NCBI GenBank assembly: GCA_023957995.1
Contig: JAMLGK010000002.1
Span: forward strand, 124,001-188,000
Origin: Microthrixaceae bacterium
GTDB lineage: Bacteria > Actinomycetota > Acidimicrobiia > Acidimicrobiales > Microtrichaceae
Direction of reading: 5' to 3'
Length of the DNA stretch: 64,000 nucleotides
Shown one piece after another: positions 1-7,311 of the stretch. The notes beneath the pieces are model-generated. The model saw only the letters and a list, made by a program, of their open reading frames with translations. It was not told where the DNA came from and searched no databases. The position numbers were made by a program, and so were the translations under genes. Position 1 is the stretch's first letter. The number at the start of each line of letters is the position of its first letter.

Positions 1-151
1 ACTTCGGGACTGACCTCCGCGAAGGCCTCATGGCGCGCGAGGTCCCGCCTGGCGGTGGTGCGCCGGGAGTGGTCGGCGACCGCGTCAGCCGCGTCCTGGT
101 GTTCCAGTACCGGGTCGGGAGTATCTCTGGAGGGCCCGCCGGGCGGCGGGC
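1..151 (-). other. Left-edge stretch, probably start of the gene after the MoxR ATPase
   Basis: No complete gene lies here. On the minus strand, downstream of the MoxR ATPase, one frame stays open to the window edge and has strongly G/C-rich third positions from about position 110 leftwards, but it has no ATG, GTG or TTG start. The neighbouring frame carries an ATG start inside the ATPase 3' end and then stops near position 85. That could mean a frameshift or simply a gene I cannot resolve. MoxR ATPases are normally followed by a von Willebrand A-domain protein, so that is the expected product, but no VWA motif is visible in so short a piece. Confidence 0.25.
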
Positions 152-1168
152 TCAGGCTTTTCCCGCTCCGTCCCCGCCATCGGTGTCGCCGCCACCATCG
201 GGGCGCGGTCCGAAGTGGGCAGCCCAGAGCTCCTCGACTATGTCCTCGGGGCTCCGTGTGCAGCCCTCGCGGATCCTCAGCCGGCCCGAGAGCGCCAGAT
301 GCGCAGCGTCGAGGGTGACGGTGTCATCGGAGGGGTCGACTCCCCGCAACCCGGCCAACTCGATGCACAGCATGGCGTGGTCGATGGCGCCGCGCACCGA
401 GGAACCGGAACGCAGATCGGGGTGTGAGCGGCTGTCGCGCACCATCGCGACGCTTGCATCCAGCTGTGATTCGGGGAGCTGACCCGGTCCTGTCGGCGCC
501 CTGTCCAGAACGGCTGTCACGATGGCGGTCTCCTCGGCGGCGCCCTGGTAGTCCATGGCGAGGCGACAGCAACGGTCGTACACAGCCGATGCGATCCGGG
601 CCGTTCCCACCGCGTCGAAGGGATTCATCGCCGCCACGAGCCTGAACTCGCGATGCGCTGCGACCCGGCCCAGGCGCGGGACGTGGATCTCGCCCTCACT
701 CATCACGGTGATGAGCACGTTGAGCGTCTCCTCGGGCACCCGGTTCAGTTCCTCCAGGTAGAGGATCGAGCCCTCGCGCAGTGCAGTGACCAGGGGACCG
801 TCGACGAACACCTCGGGTACGTAGCCCTCGGTGAGGACCGCCGAGGGATCGAAGCTGCCCACCAGCCTGGCCGGGGTCAGTTCCGCGTTTCCCTCGACGA
901 ACTCGAAACCGAGCCCGGCCTCGGCCGCAACGGCGCGCAGCACGGTTGACTTCCCTGTGCCCGGTGGACCCTCCAGGAGCAGGTTCCTCCGGGCCGCCAG
1001 GGCAGCGACGACGGCTTCGAGTTCACGTCTCCGACCCACCACGCGCGCCGCGAGGCGGTCGAGCAGGGCGGAATCAAAACCGCCGCGACGTTCCTTCGCG
1101 GACCGTCCGGTCCTCGAATGATCCGTTCCCGAACCGGGTCTGTCGGAACCCGGGGTCTCAGAATTCAA
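152..1168 (-). CDS. MoxR-family AAA ATPase
   Basis: A 338-residue AAA+ ATPase of the MoxR type. Walker A GPPGTGKST lies at residues 67-75 and Walker B ILYLEELNR at about 135-143, followed by a sensor-1-like stretch with AAMNPFD. MoxR ATPases act as chaperones that load metals or cofactors into enzymes, usually with a VWA-domain partner. The start is a TTG at 1166-1168 that overlaps the 3' end of the alcohol dehydrogenase gene by 11 bases, so translation is probably coupled. This pairing suggests, but does not prove, that the ATPase matures or remodels the mycofactocin-linked dehydrogenase. The first 30 residues are polar and weakly conserved in appearance, so a later start is possible. Confidence 0.85.
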   Translation of the reverse strand: MNSETPGSDRPGSGTDHSRTGRSAKERRGGFDSALLDRLAARVVGRRRELEAVVAALAARRNLLLEGPPGTGKSTVLRAVAAEAGLGFEFVEGNAELTPARLVGSFDPSAVLTEGYVPEVFVDGPLVTALREGSILYLEELNRVPEETLNVLITVMSEGEIHVPRLGRVAAHREFRLVAAMNPFDAVGTARIASAVYDRCCRLAMDYQGAAEETAIVTAVLDRAPTGPGQLPESQLDASVAMVRDSRSHPDLRSGSSVRGAIDHAMLCIELAGLRGVDPSDDTVTLDAAHLALSGRLRIREGCTRSPEDIVEELWAAHFGPRPDGGGDTDGGDGAGKA

Positions 1169-2282
1169 TGACGCCGCGGATGTTCTTGCCGTCCCGCAGG
1201 TCCTGGTAGCCCTGATTCACATCGTCGAGCGGGTAGCGGTTGGTGATCAGCTCGTCCAGCTTCAGCACACCCTCGCGGTACATCGACAGCAGTTCGGGGA
1301 TGTCTGCTCGGGGGTTGCCAGAGCCGAACACGGTGCCCTTGAGCGACTTGTTCATCATCGACAGCATGAACAGGTTGAGCTGCACCTCGCTCTCGAGCAT
1401 TCCCGCTAGCGCGGTGACCACGACGGTGCCCCCCTTGGAGGCGAGGTTCATGGCCGGCTCGATCTGGTCACCGGTGACGACACCGGGCGTGAGGATGACC
1501 GAATCGCACATCTCACCCCAGGTGAGCTCAGGCACCGCCAGGAGTGCTTCGTCCATCGAGGAGTAGGTGTGGGTGGCGCCCATCTCCATGGCCTTCTCCC
1601 GCTTGAACTCGACCGGATCGATCGCGATCACGCGTCGGGCTCCGGAGATCGCCGCGCCCTGCACGGCATTGATGCCGACGCCGCCGATTCCCACGACCGC
1701 CACGTTGTGGCCCGCGCGCACCTCGGCCCGGTGAACCGCCGAGCCGACTCCGGTGGCGACGCCGCAACTGACCAACGCAACGATGTCGAGCGGTAGGTCC
1801 TTCTCGACCCGGACGAGGGAGTCCTGCGACACGAGGAGCTTCTCGGAGAAGGTGCCCAGCTGCGCGAACCGGGCGGCCTCGGAGTCGCCGATCCTGTGGG
1901 AGACGTCGCCCGCGGAACGGGTCATCATGTGCATGTCGAAGAGCTTCGCCCCCTCGTCGCAGAGGTTCTGCTGGCCGCTCGAGCACGACTTGCAGTGGCC
2001 GCAGGCAGGGATGAACGACATGGACACGTGGTCGCCGACCTCGACCAGGTTCACACCCGGTCCGACGGCTGCGACGACGCCGGAGCCCTCGTGGCCGCCC
2101 ACGAACGGGAAGTAGGGGACCGGCAGGTCACCGGTCACGACGTGTTCGTCCGAGTGGCACATGCCGGCGAAGGCGGTCTCCACGAGCACCTCACCCGGAC
2201 CTGGATCGTCGAGGGACATCTCCTCGACCTTCCAGTCCTGCTGCGCTCCCCACAACACGGCTGCACGGGTGGTCGTCGACAT
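1158..2282 (-). CDS. NDMA-dependent zinc alcohol dehydrogenase (Rxyl_3153-like family)
   Basis: A 374-residue medium-chain, zinc-containing alcohol dehydrogenase. Catalytic zinc ligands are visible as C42, H64-E65 and C173. The structural zinc set is C94, C97, C100 and C108. The Rossmann glycine motif GIGGVG is at 198-203. Overall wording matches the NDMA-dependent alcohol dehydrogenases that co-occur with mycofactocin; these keep NAD tightly bound and need an external acceptor. I chose the ATG at 2280-2282 because AAGGGGAA precedes it by a few bases; an in-frame codon 45 bases upstream lacks a ribosome site. The gene leads into the MoxR ATPase and lies 3 kb from mftABC, which fits a role as a source of electrons for mycofactocin. 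Confidence 0.9.
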   Translation of the reverse strand: MSTTTRAAVLWGAQQDWKVEEMSLDDPGPGEVLVETAFAGMCHSDEHVVTGDLPVPYFPFVGGHEGSGVVAAVGPGVNLVEVGDHVSMSFIPACGHCKSCSSGQQNLCDEGAKLFDMHMMTRSAGDVSHRIGDSEAARFAQLGTFSEKLLVSQDSLVRVEKDLPLDIVALVSCGVATGVGSAVHRAEVRAGHNVAVVGIGGVGINAVQGAAISGARRVIAIDPVEFKREKAMEMGATHTYSSMDEALLAVPELTWGEMCDSVILTPGVVTGDQIEPAMNLASKGGTVVVTALAGMLESEVQLNLFMLSMMNKSLKGTVFGSGNPRADIPELLSMYREGVLKLDELITNRYPLDDVNQGYQDLRDGKNIRGVIEF

Positions 2283-2368
2283 GTGTTCCCCTTGGGTCGT
2301 GGGCGACGCCCCCTGCGTGCCCTGCACCTGTTTCTAGCTCATTCGCAGGATGGGTTGTTACGCGAGCG

Positions 2369-3625
2369 TCACGCGGCCGCCTTGCGAAGGGCGTCGTTGG
2401 CGTTCTCGGGGAGTGCTCCCAGGGGTTCCGCCAGCTCGGCCACGGTGGGCCCGATCGCGTCTGCCAGAGGTGCCAGCGCCTCGAGGTCGAAGCCGTAGAG
2501 CTCGGCCGCGTTGGCGGCCACCAGGCGGTGCACCTCAGCGGGGTCCATGCTGTGGAAGAGCGCCCTGAGCCCTTCGCGGGTGAACGGGTGGGTGCCTTCG
2601 TCGTGTGGGTAGTCCGAACCCCACATCCAACGGTTCTCGCCCAGCACCGAGCGGGCCGCGAGGTCGTCGGGGCCGGGCATCGACACGCCCATCCACACGT
2701 TCTGCTTCACGTAATCGGTGGCGGAGCGGGGCAGGACCGCCTCCGGCGGGAACCGCAACTCGCCGGTCGCACCGGTGTCGCGCACGGTTGCGAGTATCCC
2801 GTCGAGCCGCTCCAACAGCGGTGGGAGCCACTCGGCGCCGGACTCGGTTATGACGAGCTTGAGGCGCGGGTGCCGCTCGAACACGCCCGACAGCAGCATG
2901 TGGACCAACGGTCTCTGGGCGTGGAAGGGAACCTCTGTGAGGTACAGCAGCATCGAGTGAGGGTGGCGTCCATAGTCGGGCAGGCCGGTGCCTCCGTGGA
3001 CGTTCACGGGAATGTCCAGGTCCTCGAGCTCGGACCAGAGCGGCTCGTAGTAGGGATCGTGCAATGGCTTCACCCAGGTGCAGTCCGGTGGCACGTTCGG
3101 TAGCAGGACCCCTCCGCGCAGTCCTGCCCCGGCGATCCAGCGAGCATCCTCGATGGCATCGTCCAGGTCGTTGAGGAAGATCTGGCCGATACCGGCACGG
3201 CGCTCCGGGAACCGCCCGGCCCACTCGACCATCCAGCGGTTGTGAGCCTGGACCCCTGCGCGGCGGAGTTCGTAGTCCTCGGGCTTCGGTGGACCGGCGA
3301 AGAGCACGAAGTTGGGAAAGAACGGGGGCACGGTGTTGGGGAACACGACCTCTCCCACGACGCCCTCTGCCTCCTGCTGGCCGTTGCGCAGCTCGTCGTC
3401 CCAGTTGCGGAGCTTCCGTTGGTCGCCGAGGTCGGAGAACGGATTCCGGTACTCCCCACGCCACTCGTCGAAGGCATCCCTGTATGCGGGGTCGAGGAAC
3501 TCGCGGTACTGCTCGTGGCTGCCTCCGGCATGGCAGTCGGCCGAGATGAGTGTGTAGTGGTCCTCCGGCGCCGTCGGTGCATTCCTCTGCGAGCCCTTGC
3601 CCATCGGTTTCTGCGCTTCGCCCAT
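2369..3625 (-). CDS. Amidohydrolase-2 family metal-dependent hydrolase
   Basis: A 418-residue TIM-barrel hydrolase of the amidohydrolase-2 group (the ACMSD/5-carboxyvanillate decarboxylase-like fold). The metal-binding D-x-H is at D30-C-H32, a histidine in HGGTG follows mid-protein, and the C-terminal metal aspartate is in GSDYPHDEGTH. The family cleaves or decarboxylates small organic molecules; the substrate cannot be read from the sequence. The start ATG has AAGGGAAA eight bases upstream. It sits 86 bases before the alcohol dehydrogenase on the same strand and may share its transcript, which would place it in an alcohol or aromatic breakdown route. Confidence 0.8.
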   Translation of the reverse strand: MGEAQKPMGKGSQRNAPTAPEDHYTLISADCHAGGSHEQYREFLDPAYRDAFDEWRGEYRNPFSDLGDQRKLRNWDDELRNGQQEAEGVVGEVVFPNTVPPFFPNFVLFAGPPKPEDYELRRAGVQAHNRWMVEWAGRFPERRAGIGQIFLNDLDDAIEDARWIAGAGLRGGVLLPNVPPDCTWVKPLHDPYYEPLWSELEDLDIPVNVHGGTGLPDYGRHPHSMLLYLTEVPFHAQRPLVHMLLSGVFERHPRLKLVITESGAEWLPPLLERLDGILATVRDTGATGELRFPPEAVLPRSATDYVKQNVWMGVSMPGPDDLAARSVLGENRWMWGSDYPHDEGTHPFTREGLRALFHSMDPAEVHRLVAANAAELYGFDLEALAPLADAIGPTVAELAEPLGALPENANDALRKAAA

Positions 3626-3735
3626 CGGTGTTTCCCTTCGTCAGCAGTCGGTGATCGCGACCGGTCGAGTGTTGCACGCGCAGCGCCACACGCGCCCCTG
3701 CAGCAGTTGGACTGCTCATAGCTCGGAGGCCCGCT

Positions 3736-5067
3736 TCAGGCGGCGGCTCTTCGGCGCGGTGGAGCTGGTCCGCAGTGGTCGATCGCATTCTGCGCCAGCA
3801 GCCGTCGACCTCCCGGGCCGCGCCACGTGATGACGGTCCGTGCGGGCCGCAGACGTGCGCCAGCCGCGCGTTCGCGGTGCTGGCAGAGCAACCGGGCAGG
3901 CAGTTGGTCCTCTGTGCAGACGCAGATCTCCCACGGTTCGGAACTGTGGACGAGACCATGGTGGCGTCTGCAGAGAAAGGCCCCCCGGTCGATGTCTGTC
4001 GGGCCGCCCTGGCCGAACGGAACGAAGTGGTGGGCGTCGCACTGCGAAACCGGGACCTCACATCCCGGGAAGATGCAGCCGCCGTCGCGGACGATCATCG
4101 CCCGGCGCTGTGCAGGGCTGAAGAGGCGTCGGGTCCGACCCAGCCGCAACGGCGAGCCACTGGCGTCGACGACAACGGGTTGCAGGTGCGCATCGCAGAT
4201 CAGCACCGCGGCACTCACATCGTCGAGCTGCTGTCCGTCCACGGAGTGGATCCCGGTCGGGTTGCCCTCGGAGTCGACGGTGACCGGGAGGATCGCCTCG
4301 ACCACGGGCTTCGGATCGTCGACGCGGGCTCTGGCTCCCCGCCGCAGCAGGGCCTGAAGTGCACGAGCGCGCAGCACCGCCATCGGCGGGATGTCGGAAC
4401 CGGCCGTCTCGTGCTCTGAGCGCGCCATCCGGTACTGGCGGTCGGTCTCGGCCTGGATGATCCGTTGTGCGGTTACGGCGTTGTGGCCGGAGAACTCGGC
4501 GTCGACCAGCAGATTGCCGTTGCCATCGGCACTCATCCGTGCTCGGTCCACATCTCCGCAGTCGGGCACGGGACCATCCTGGTCGAGGATCGCCACCAGG
4601 TTCCGGAGGTGCCTCTGGTACACCGTGAACCGGTGCCGCGACGCGAAGGTGACGAGACCGTCCTCGAGTTCTACCAACGCTGCCTCGACCCGCTCGTTGC
4701 ACGCGTTCGCCAATGCGAGCACGTGCTCGGAACCGATGGCGCCCGCCCGCATGGCTTCCGCGAAGGCACCGAAACGCGCGAGCGTGCGTGCGACCAGCAG
4801 TTCCCGCGCCACCACCGGTGGTGCGCCGTGGGTGCGGATCGCCTTCCAACGTCTGGCCGGGAGACCCACCTGCTTCTGGGTGCAACCCGAGGAATCGAGA
4901 CGGCCCATGGCCACGGCCCTGACTGCATCGATGCGCCTTGCGAGCACCTCGATCCCCAGCACCGCGGCCATCAGTTCGTCCTCGTCTACCGCCGTGATGT
5001 CGATCGCCATGAGCGCGTCGATCGCGGCTGTCGCCGACTCCAGCGGACCGTCCTCTCCCAAGAACAT
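3736..5067 (-). CDS. DUF222 / HNH endonuclease domain protein
   Basis: A 443-residue protein with an N-terminal DUF222-like helical region and a C-terminal HNH nuclease domain recognised by CDAHHFVPFGQGG followed by FLCRRHHGLVH. Two CxxC-like pairs around the HNH core suit a structural zinc. This architecture is present in many copies in actinobacterial genomes and its role is unknown; no intein, intron or mobile-element context is visible here. I chose the ATG at 5065-5067 because the upstream in-frame extension would translate the 18-bp tandem repeat into low-complexity sequence. The gene is divergent from mftA. Confidence 0.8.
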   Translation of the reverse strand: MFLGEDGPLESATAAIDALMAIDITAVDEDELMAAVLGIEVLARRIDAVRAVAMGRLDSSGCTQKQVGLPARRWKAIRTHGAPPVVARELLVARTLARFGAFAEAMRAGAIGSEHVLALANACNERVEAALVELEDGLVTFASRHRFTVYQRHLRNLVAILDQDGPVPDCGDVDRARMSADGNGNLLVDAEFSGHNAVTAQRIIQAETDRQYRMARSEHETAGSDIPPMAVLRARALQALLRRGARARVDDPKPVVEAILPVTVDSEGNPTGIHSVDGQQLDDVSAAVLICDAHLQPVVVDASGSPLRLGRTRRLFSPAQRRAMIVRDGGCIFPGCEVPVSQCDAHHFVPFGQGGPTDIDRGAFLCRRHHGLVHSSEPWEICVCTEDQLPARLLCQHRERAAGARLRPARTVITWRGPGGRRLLAQNAIDHCGPAPPRRRAAA

Positions 5068-5102
5068 GCGTTCGATCGTACCCAGCACCTGTGACACGGT
5101 GA

Positions 5103-5174
5103 GCCGCGTTGCACTGTGGAGCCGCATTGCACTGTGGAGTCGCGCTGCACCGTGGGGTCGCGTTGCACGGTGAG
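5103..5174. repeat. 18-bp tandem repeat, four copies
   Basis: Four adjacent 18-bp units at 5103-5120, 5121-5138, 5139-5156 and 5157-5174, typified by GCCGCGTTGCACTGTGGA, with later copies diverged at several positions. It lies in the divergent region between the HNH gene and mftA. This is the only one of the window's minisatellites found on the 5' side of both flanking genes. Confidence 0.9.
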
Positions 5175-5263
5175 CTCGTGTTGTTGCAGGCGGTCGCGTT
5201 GTTGTGGGAGCCGGTCGCGTGCGGGGAGTGATCGGGAGGGAACGCAACACCCGCCGGATCTCC

Positions 5264-5269
5264 TAGGAT
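5264..5269 (+). promoter_or_regulatory. Candidate -10 element for leaderless mftA mRNA
   Basis: TAGGAT ends six bases before the mftA ATG. In actinobacteria a TAnnnT element 6-8 bases before a start codon usually marks a leaderless transcript that begins at the start codon. The hexamer also overlaps the 8-bp palindrome TCCTAGGA, whose AGGA could instead act as a ribosome site. No convincing -35 is visible. Confidence 0.45.
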
Positions 5270-5275
5270 CGGATC

Positions 5276-5422
5276 ATGGACGCACCGAGCACGACAACGA
5301 CCGACGAGGCGACCGGCCAGACCGCTGTGACCGACCTCGGCACCGCTGCCGAACCCGAGTTGGTCGAGGAGGAACTCCTCGTCGAAGAGGTTTCCATCGA
5401 CGGCATGTGCGGGGTCTACTGA
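5276..5422 (+). CDS. mftA: Mycofactocin precursor peptide MftA
   Basis: A 48-residue peptide gene. The C-terminus reads EVSIDGMCGVY, matching the conserved mycofactocin precursor tail in which the terminal Val-Tyr dipeptide becomes the redox cofactor core. The N-terminal half is rich in Thr, Asp and Glu, as is normal for the leader. In known systems MftC decarboxylates and cross-links the Val-Tyr end, MftE then releases the Gly-Val-Tyr remnant, and later enzymes cyclise and glycosylate it. It is followed 27 bases later by mftB and then mftC. Recognition is firm because tail and neighbours agree. Confidence 0.97.
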   Translation: MDAPSTTTTDEATGQTAVTDLGTAAEPELVEEELLVEEVSIDGMCGVY

Positions 5423-5449
5423 CCTTGCAGGCAGCCTGAGGCCCCTGCG

Positions 5450-5713
5450 ATGGACCTGGCCACTCCGTACCGGTTGGACCCGCAGGTCAGCCTCCGCCCC
5501 GAGGAGTTCGGTGCGCTGGCGTACCACTTCGGCAACCGGAAGCTGTCGTTCCTCAAGCACCCGGACCTGTTGAGGGTGCTCGAGCAACTCGACACCGAAC
5601 CCACCCTCGAGGCCGCACTGGAGGCCGCCGGTATCGAGCGGACCCGGTGGGTCTCGTTCCTCAAGGCCCTCGAAACCCTCGAATCGTCGGAGATGATCCG
5701 TGCCCGCACCTGA
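5450..5713 (+). CDS. mftB: Mycofactocin biosynthesis chaperone MftB
   Basis: An 87-residue protein with the fold expected of a RiPP recognition element (PqqD-like). It begins with a Tyr-Arg-Leu-Asp-Pro stretch and a short beta region, then a helical C-terminal half ending in a winged-helix-like segment. In the known pathway MftB binds the MftA leader and presents it to MftC. It starts at ATG 5450 and its last 14 bases overlap the mftC start, which indicates translational coupling. Size and position directly between mftA and mftC make the assignment secure. Confidence 0.95.
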   Translation: MDLATPYRLDPQVSLRPEEFGALAYHFGNRKLSFLKHPDLLRVLEQLDTEPTLEAALEAAGIERTRWVSFLKALETLESSEMIRART

Positions 5714-6887
5714 ATCCCTGATCGCTCCCCAGCCCCCGACGGCCACCAGGCCGCTCGTGGAGCACTTCAAGGAAGGGCTGGCCGCGCCCATCTGTCTCAC
5801 CTGGGAGCTCACGTACGCGTGCAACCTCGCGTGTGTGCACTGCCTGAGCTCGTCGGGTCGCCGGGATCCGCGCGAGCTCAGCACCGAGGAGTGCTACGGC
5901 GTGATCGACGAGCTCCAACGACTGCAGGTGTTCTACGTGAACATCGGTGGTGGCGAACCGATGCTGCGCCGGGACTTCTTCGAGATCCTCGGCTACGCCG
6001 AATCACACGACGTCGGGGTGAAGTTCTCCACCAACGGCACCTACATCGACGCCACCGCAGCGCGACGGCTGGCAGCGATGGACTACCTGGACATCCAGGT
6101 GTCGATCGACGGTGCCTCCCCGGATGTGAACGACGTCGTGCGCGGCGAGGGGTCACACGCGGCAGCGATCGCCGCCATGGGTCATCTCCGCGATGCCGGT
6201 TTCGGCCCGTTCAAGGTGAGCATCGTGGCGACACGCCACAACATCGACCAGCTGGACGAGTTCAAGGCGCTCGCCGACAGCTTCGGGGCGCAGCTGCGGA
6301 TCACCCGGCTCCGGCCCTCCGGCAGGGGAGTGGACTCCTGGGACGACCTGCATCCCACCCAGGACCAGCAGCGCCAGCTCTATCGCTGGTTGCTCGGCCG
6401 ACCTGACGTGCTCACCGGCGACTCCTTCTTCCATCTCTCCGCGCTGGGTGAGTCGCTGCCGGGACTGAACCTCTGCGGCGCCGGCAGGGTTGTCTGCCTC
6501 ATCGACCCCGTGGGCGACGTGTACGCCTGCCCGTTCGTGATCCACGATGAGTTCCTGGCCGGCAACGTGCGCGACGAGGGTGGCTTCACCCGTGTCTGGC
6601 GCGAGAGCGACCTGTTCACCAGCCTGCGCGAACCCGACAATCCGGGAGCGTGCGCGAGTTGTGGGAGCTACGACGCATGCCAGGGCGGTTGTATGGCATC
6701 GAAGTTCTTCGTCGGGCTGGACGTGACCGACCCCGATCCGGAGTGCGTCCACGGTGCGGCGGACGAGAAGCTCGCCGCGCTCGCTGCAGCCGCCGGTGCG
6801 GGCACACCGTCTCCGCTGCCGCGACCGGCGGCCGACCACTCACGTCCCGGCGCCGGCGAGCCGGTGCCGGTGGTACTGCGGCGGTGA
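5700..6887 (+). CDS. mftC: Mycofactocin radical SAM maturase MftC
   Basis: A 395-residue radical SAM/SPASM enzyme. The SAM-cluster motif CNLACVHC places cysteines at 41, 45 and 48, and GGGEP lies at 83-87. The C-terminal SPASM region has cysteines at 259, 266, 277, 318, 321, 327, 331 and 349, enough for two auxiliary iron-sulphur clusters. MftC performs oxidative decarboxylation of the MftA C-terminal tyrosine and then the carbon-carbon bond that closes the lactam. The GTG start lies inside mftB. About 40 Pro/Ala-rich residues trail the last cysteine, and the stop overlaps the next gene as GTGA. MftD, usually the next gene, is absent here. Confidence 0.96.
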   Translation: MPAPESLIAPQPPTATRPLVEHFKEGLAAPICLTWELTYACNLACVHCLSSSGRRDPRELSTEECYGVIDELQRLQVFYVNIGGGEPMLRRDFFEILGYAESHDVGVKFSTNGTYIDATAARRLAAMDYLDIQVSIDGASPDVNDVVRGEGSHAAAIAAMGHLRDAGFGPFKVSIVATRHNIDQLDEFKALADSFGAQLRITRLRPSGRGVDSWDDLHPTQDQQRQLYRWLLGRPDVLTGDSFFHLSALGESLPGLNLCGAGRVVCLIDPVGDVYACPFVIHDEFLAGNVRDEGGFTRVWRESDLFTSLREPDNPGACASCGSYDACQGGCMASKFFVGLDVTDPDPECVHGAADEKLAALAAAAGAGTPSPLPRPAADHSRPGAGEPVPVVLRR

Positions 6888-7291
6888 CCGCTACAGGAGG
6901 TCCACTTCCGGATCCCGGAGCGGACCGGGGAGCGGGCGATCCGCGTAGCCCCGGCCCGGAGAATCGCCCCGAACTCACAGCGATCCAGCTGCCCGAGGGG
7001 GCGGAGTTCGTTCGGAGCACCAGGCGGTTCGATGTCGATTCGGTCCCCGGAGGTCTTCTCTCGGCACACAGGATCGCGCCGGGTGTCTGGGGTGAGCTCC
7101 GTGTCTTCGAGGGTGAGGTCACCTTCGTGCTGGAGGAGACCGGCGCGACCCGTCAACTGCACGCGGGTGAGCGTCAGGTGATCGAACCGGACACGTCCCA
7201 CCACGTCGAACCCGCACCCGGCGCCGAGTTCGCGGTGAGCTTCCACCGGGTGCGGGACGGGTCCGAACCGAATCCACCGCAGTCGGGGTGA
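6884..7291 (+). CDS. DUF1971-like cupin protein coupled to mftC
   Basis: A 135-residue protein whose last 100 residues resemble DUF1971/TehB-like small cupins: LPEGAEFVRSTRRFD, VPGGLLSAHRIAPGVWGEL, a glutamate-rich beta region and EPDTSHHVEP. Its GTG start overlaps the mftC stop as GTGA, so it is very probably translated with mftC. An AGGAGG inside the first codons has no usable start codon after it, which supports the overlapping start. Such cupins bind small ligands or metals; a function with mycofactocin is not described to my knowledge and is only suggested by position. It converges on the glycosyltransferase gene, 20 bases away. Confidence 0.7.
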   Translation: MTATGGPLPDPGADRGAGDPRSPGPENRPELTAIQLPEGAEFVRSTRRFDVDSVPGGLLSAHRIAPGVWGELRVFEGEVTFVLEETGATRQLHAGERQVIEPDTSHHVEPAPGAEFAVSFHRVRDGSEPNPPQSG

Positions 7292-7311
7292 AACGCTGAT
7301 TCCGCGCGAGC

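Noticed and set aside
2535..4061. Long minus-strand frame overlapping the amidohydrolase
   Set aside because: Arg/Pro-rich translation typical of a shadow frame in G+C-rich DNA; the true gene has clear motifs.
3736..5067. Mobile element or homing endonuclease
   Set aside because: HNH-DUF222 proteins are normal chromosomal paralogues in actinobacteria; no inverted repeats, intein or intron boundary was found.
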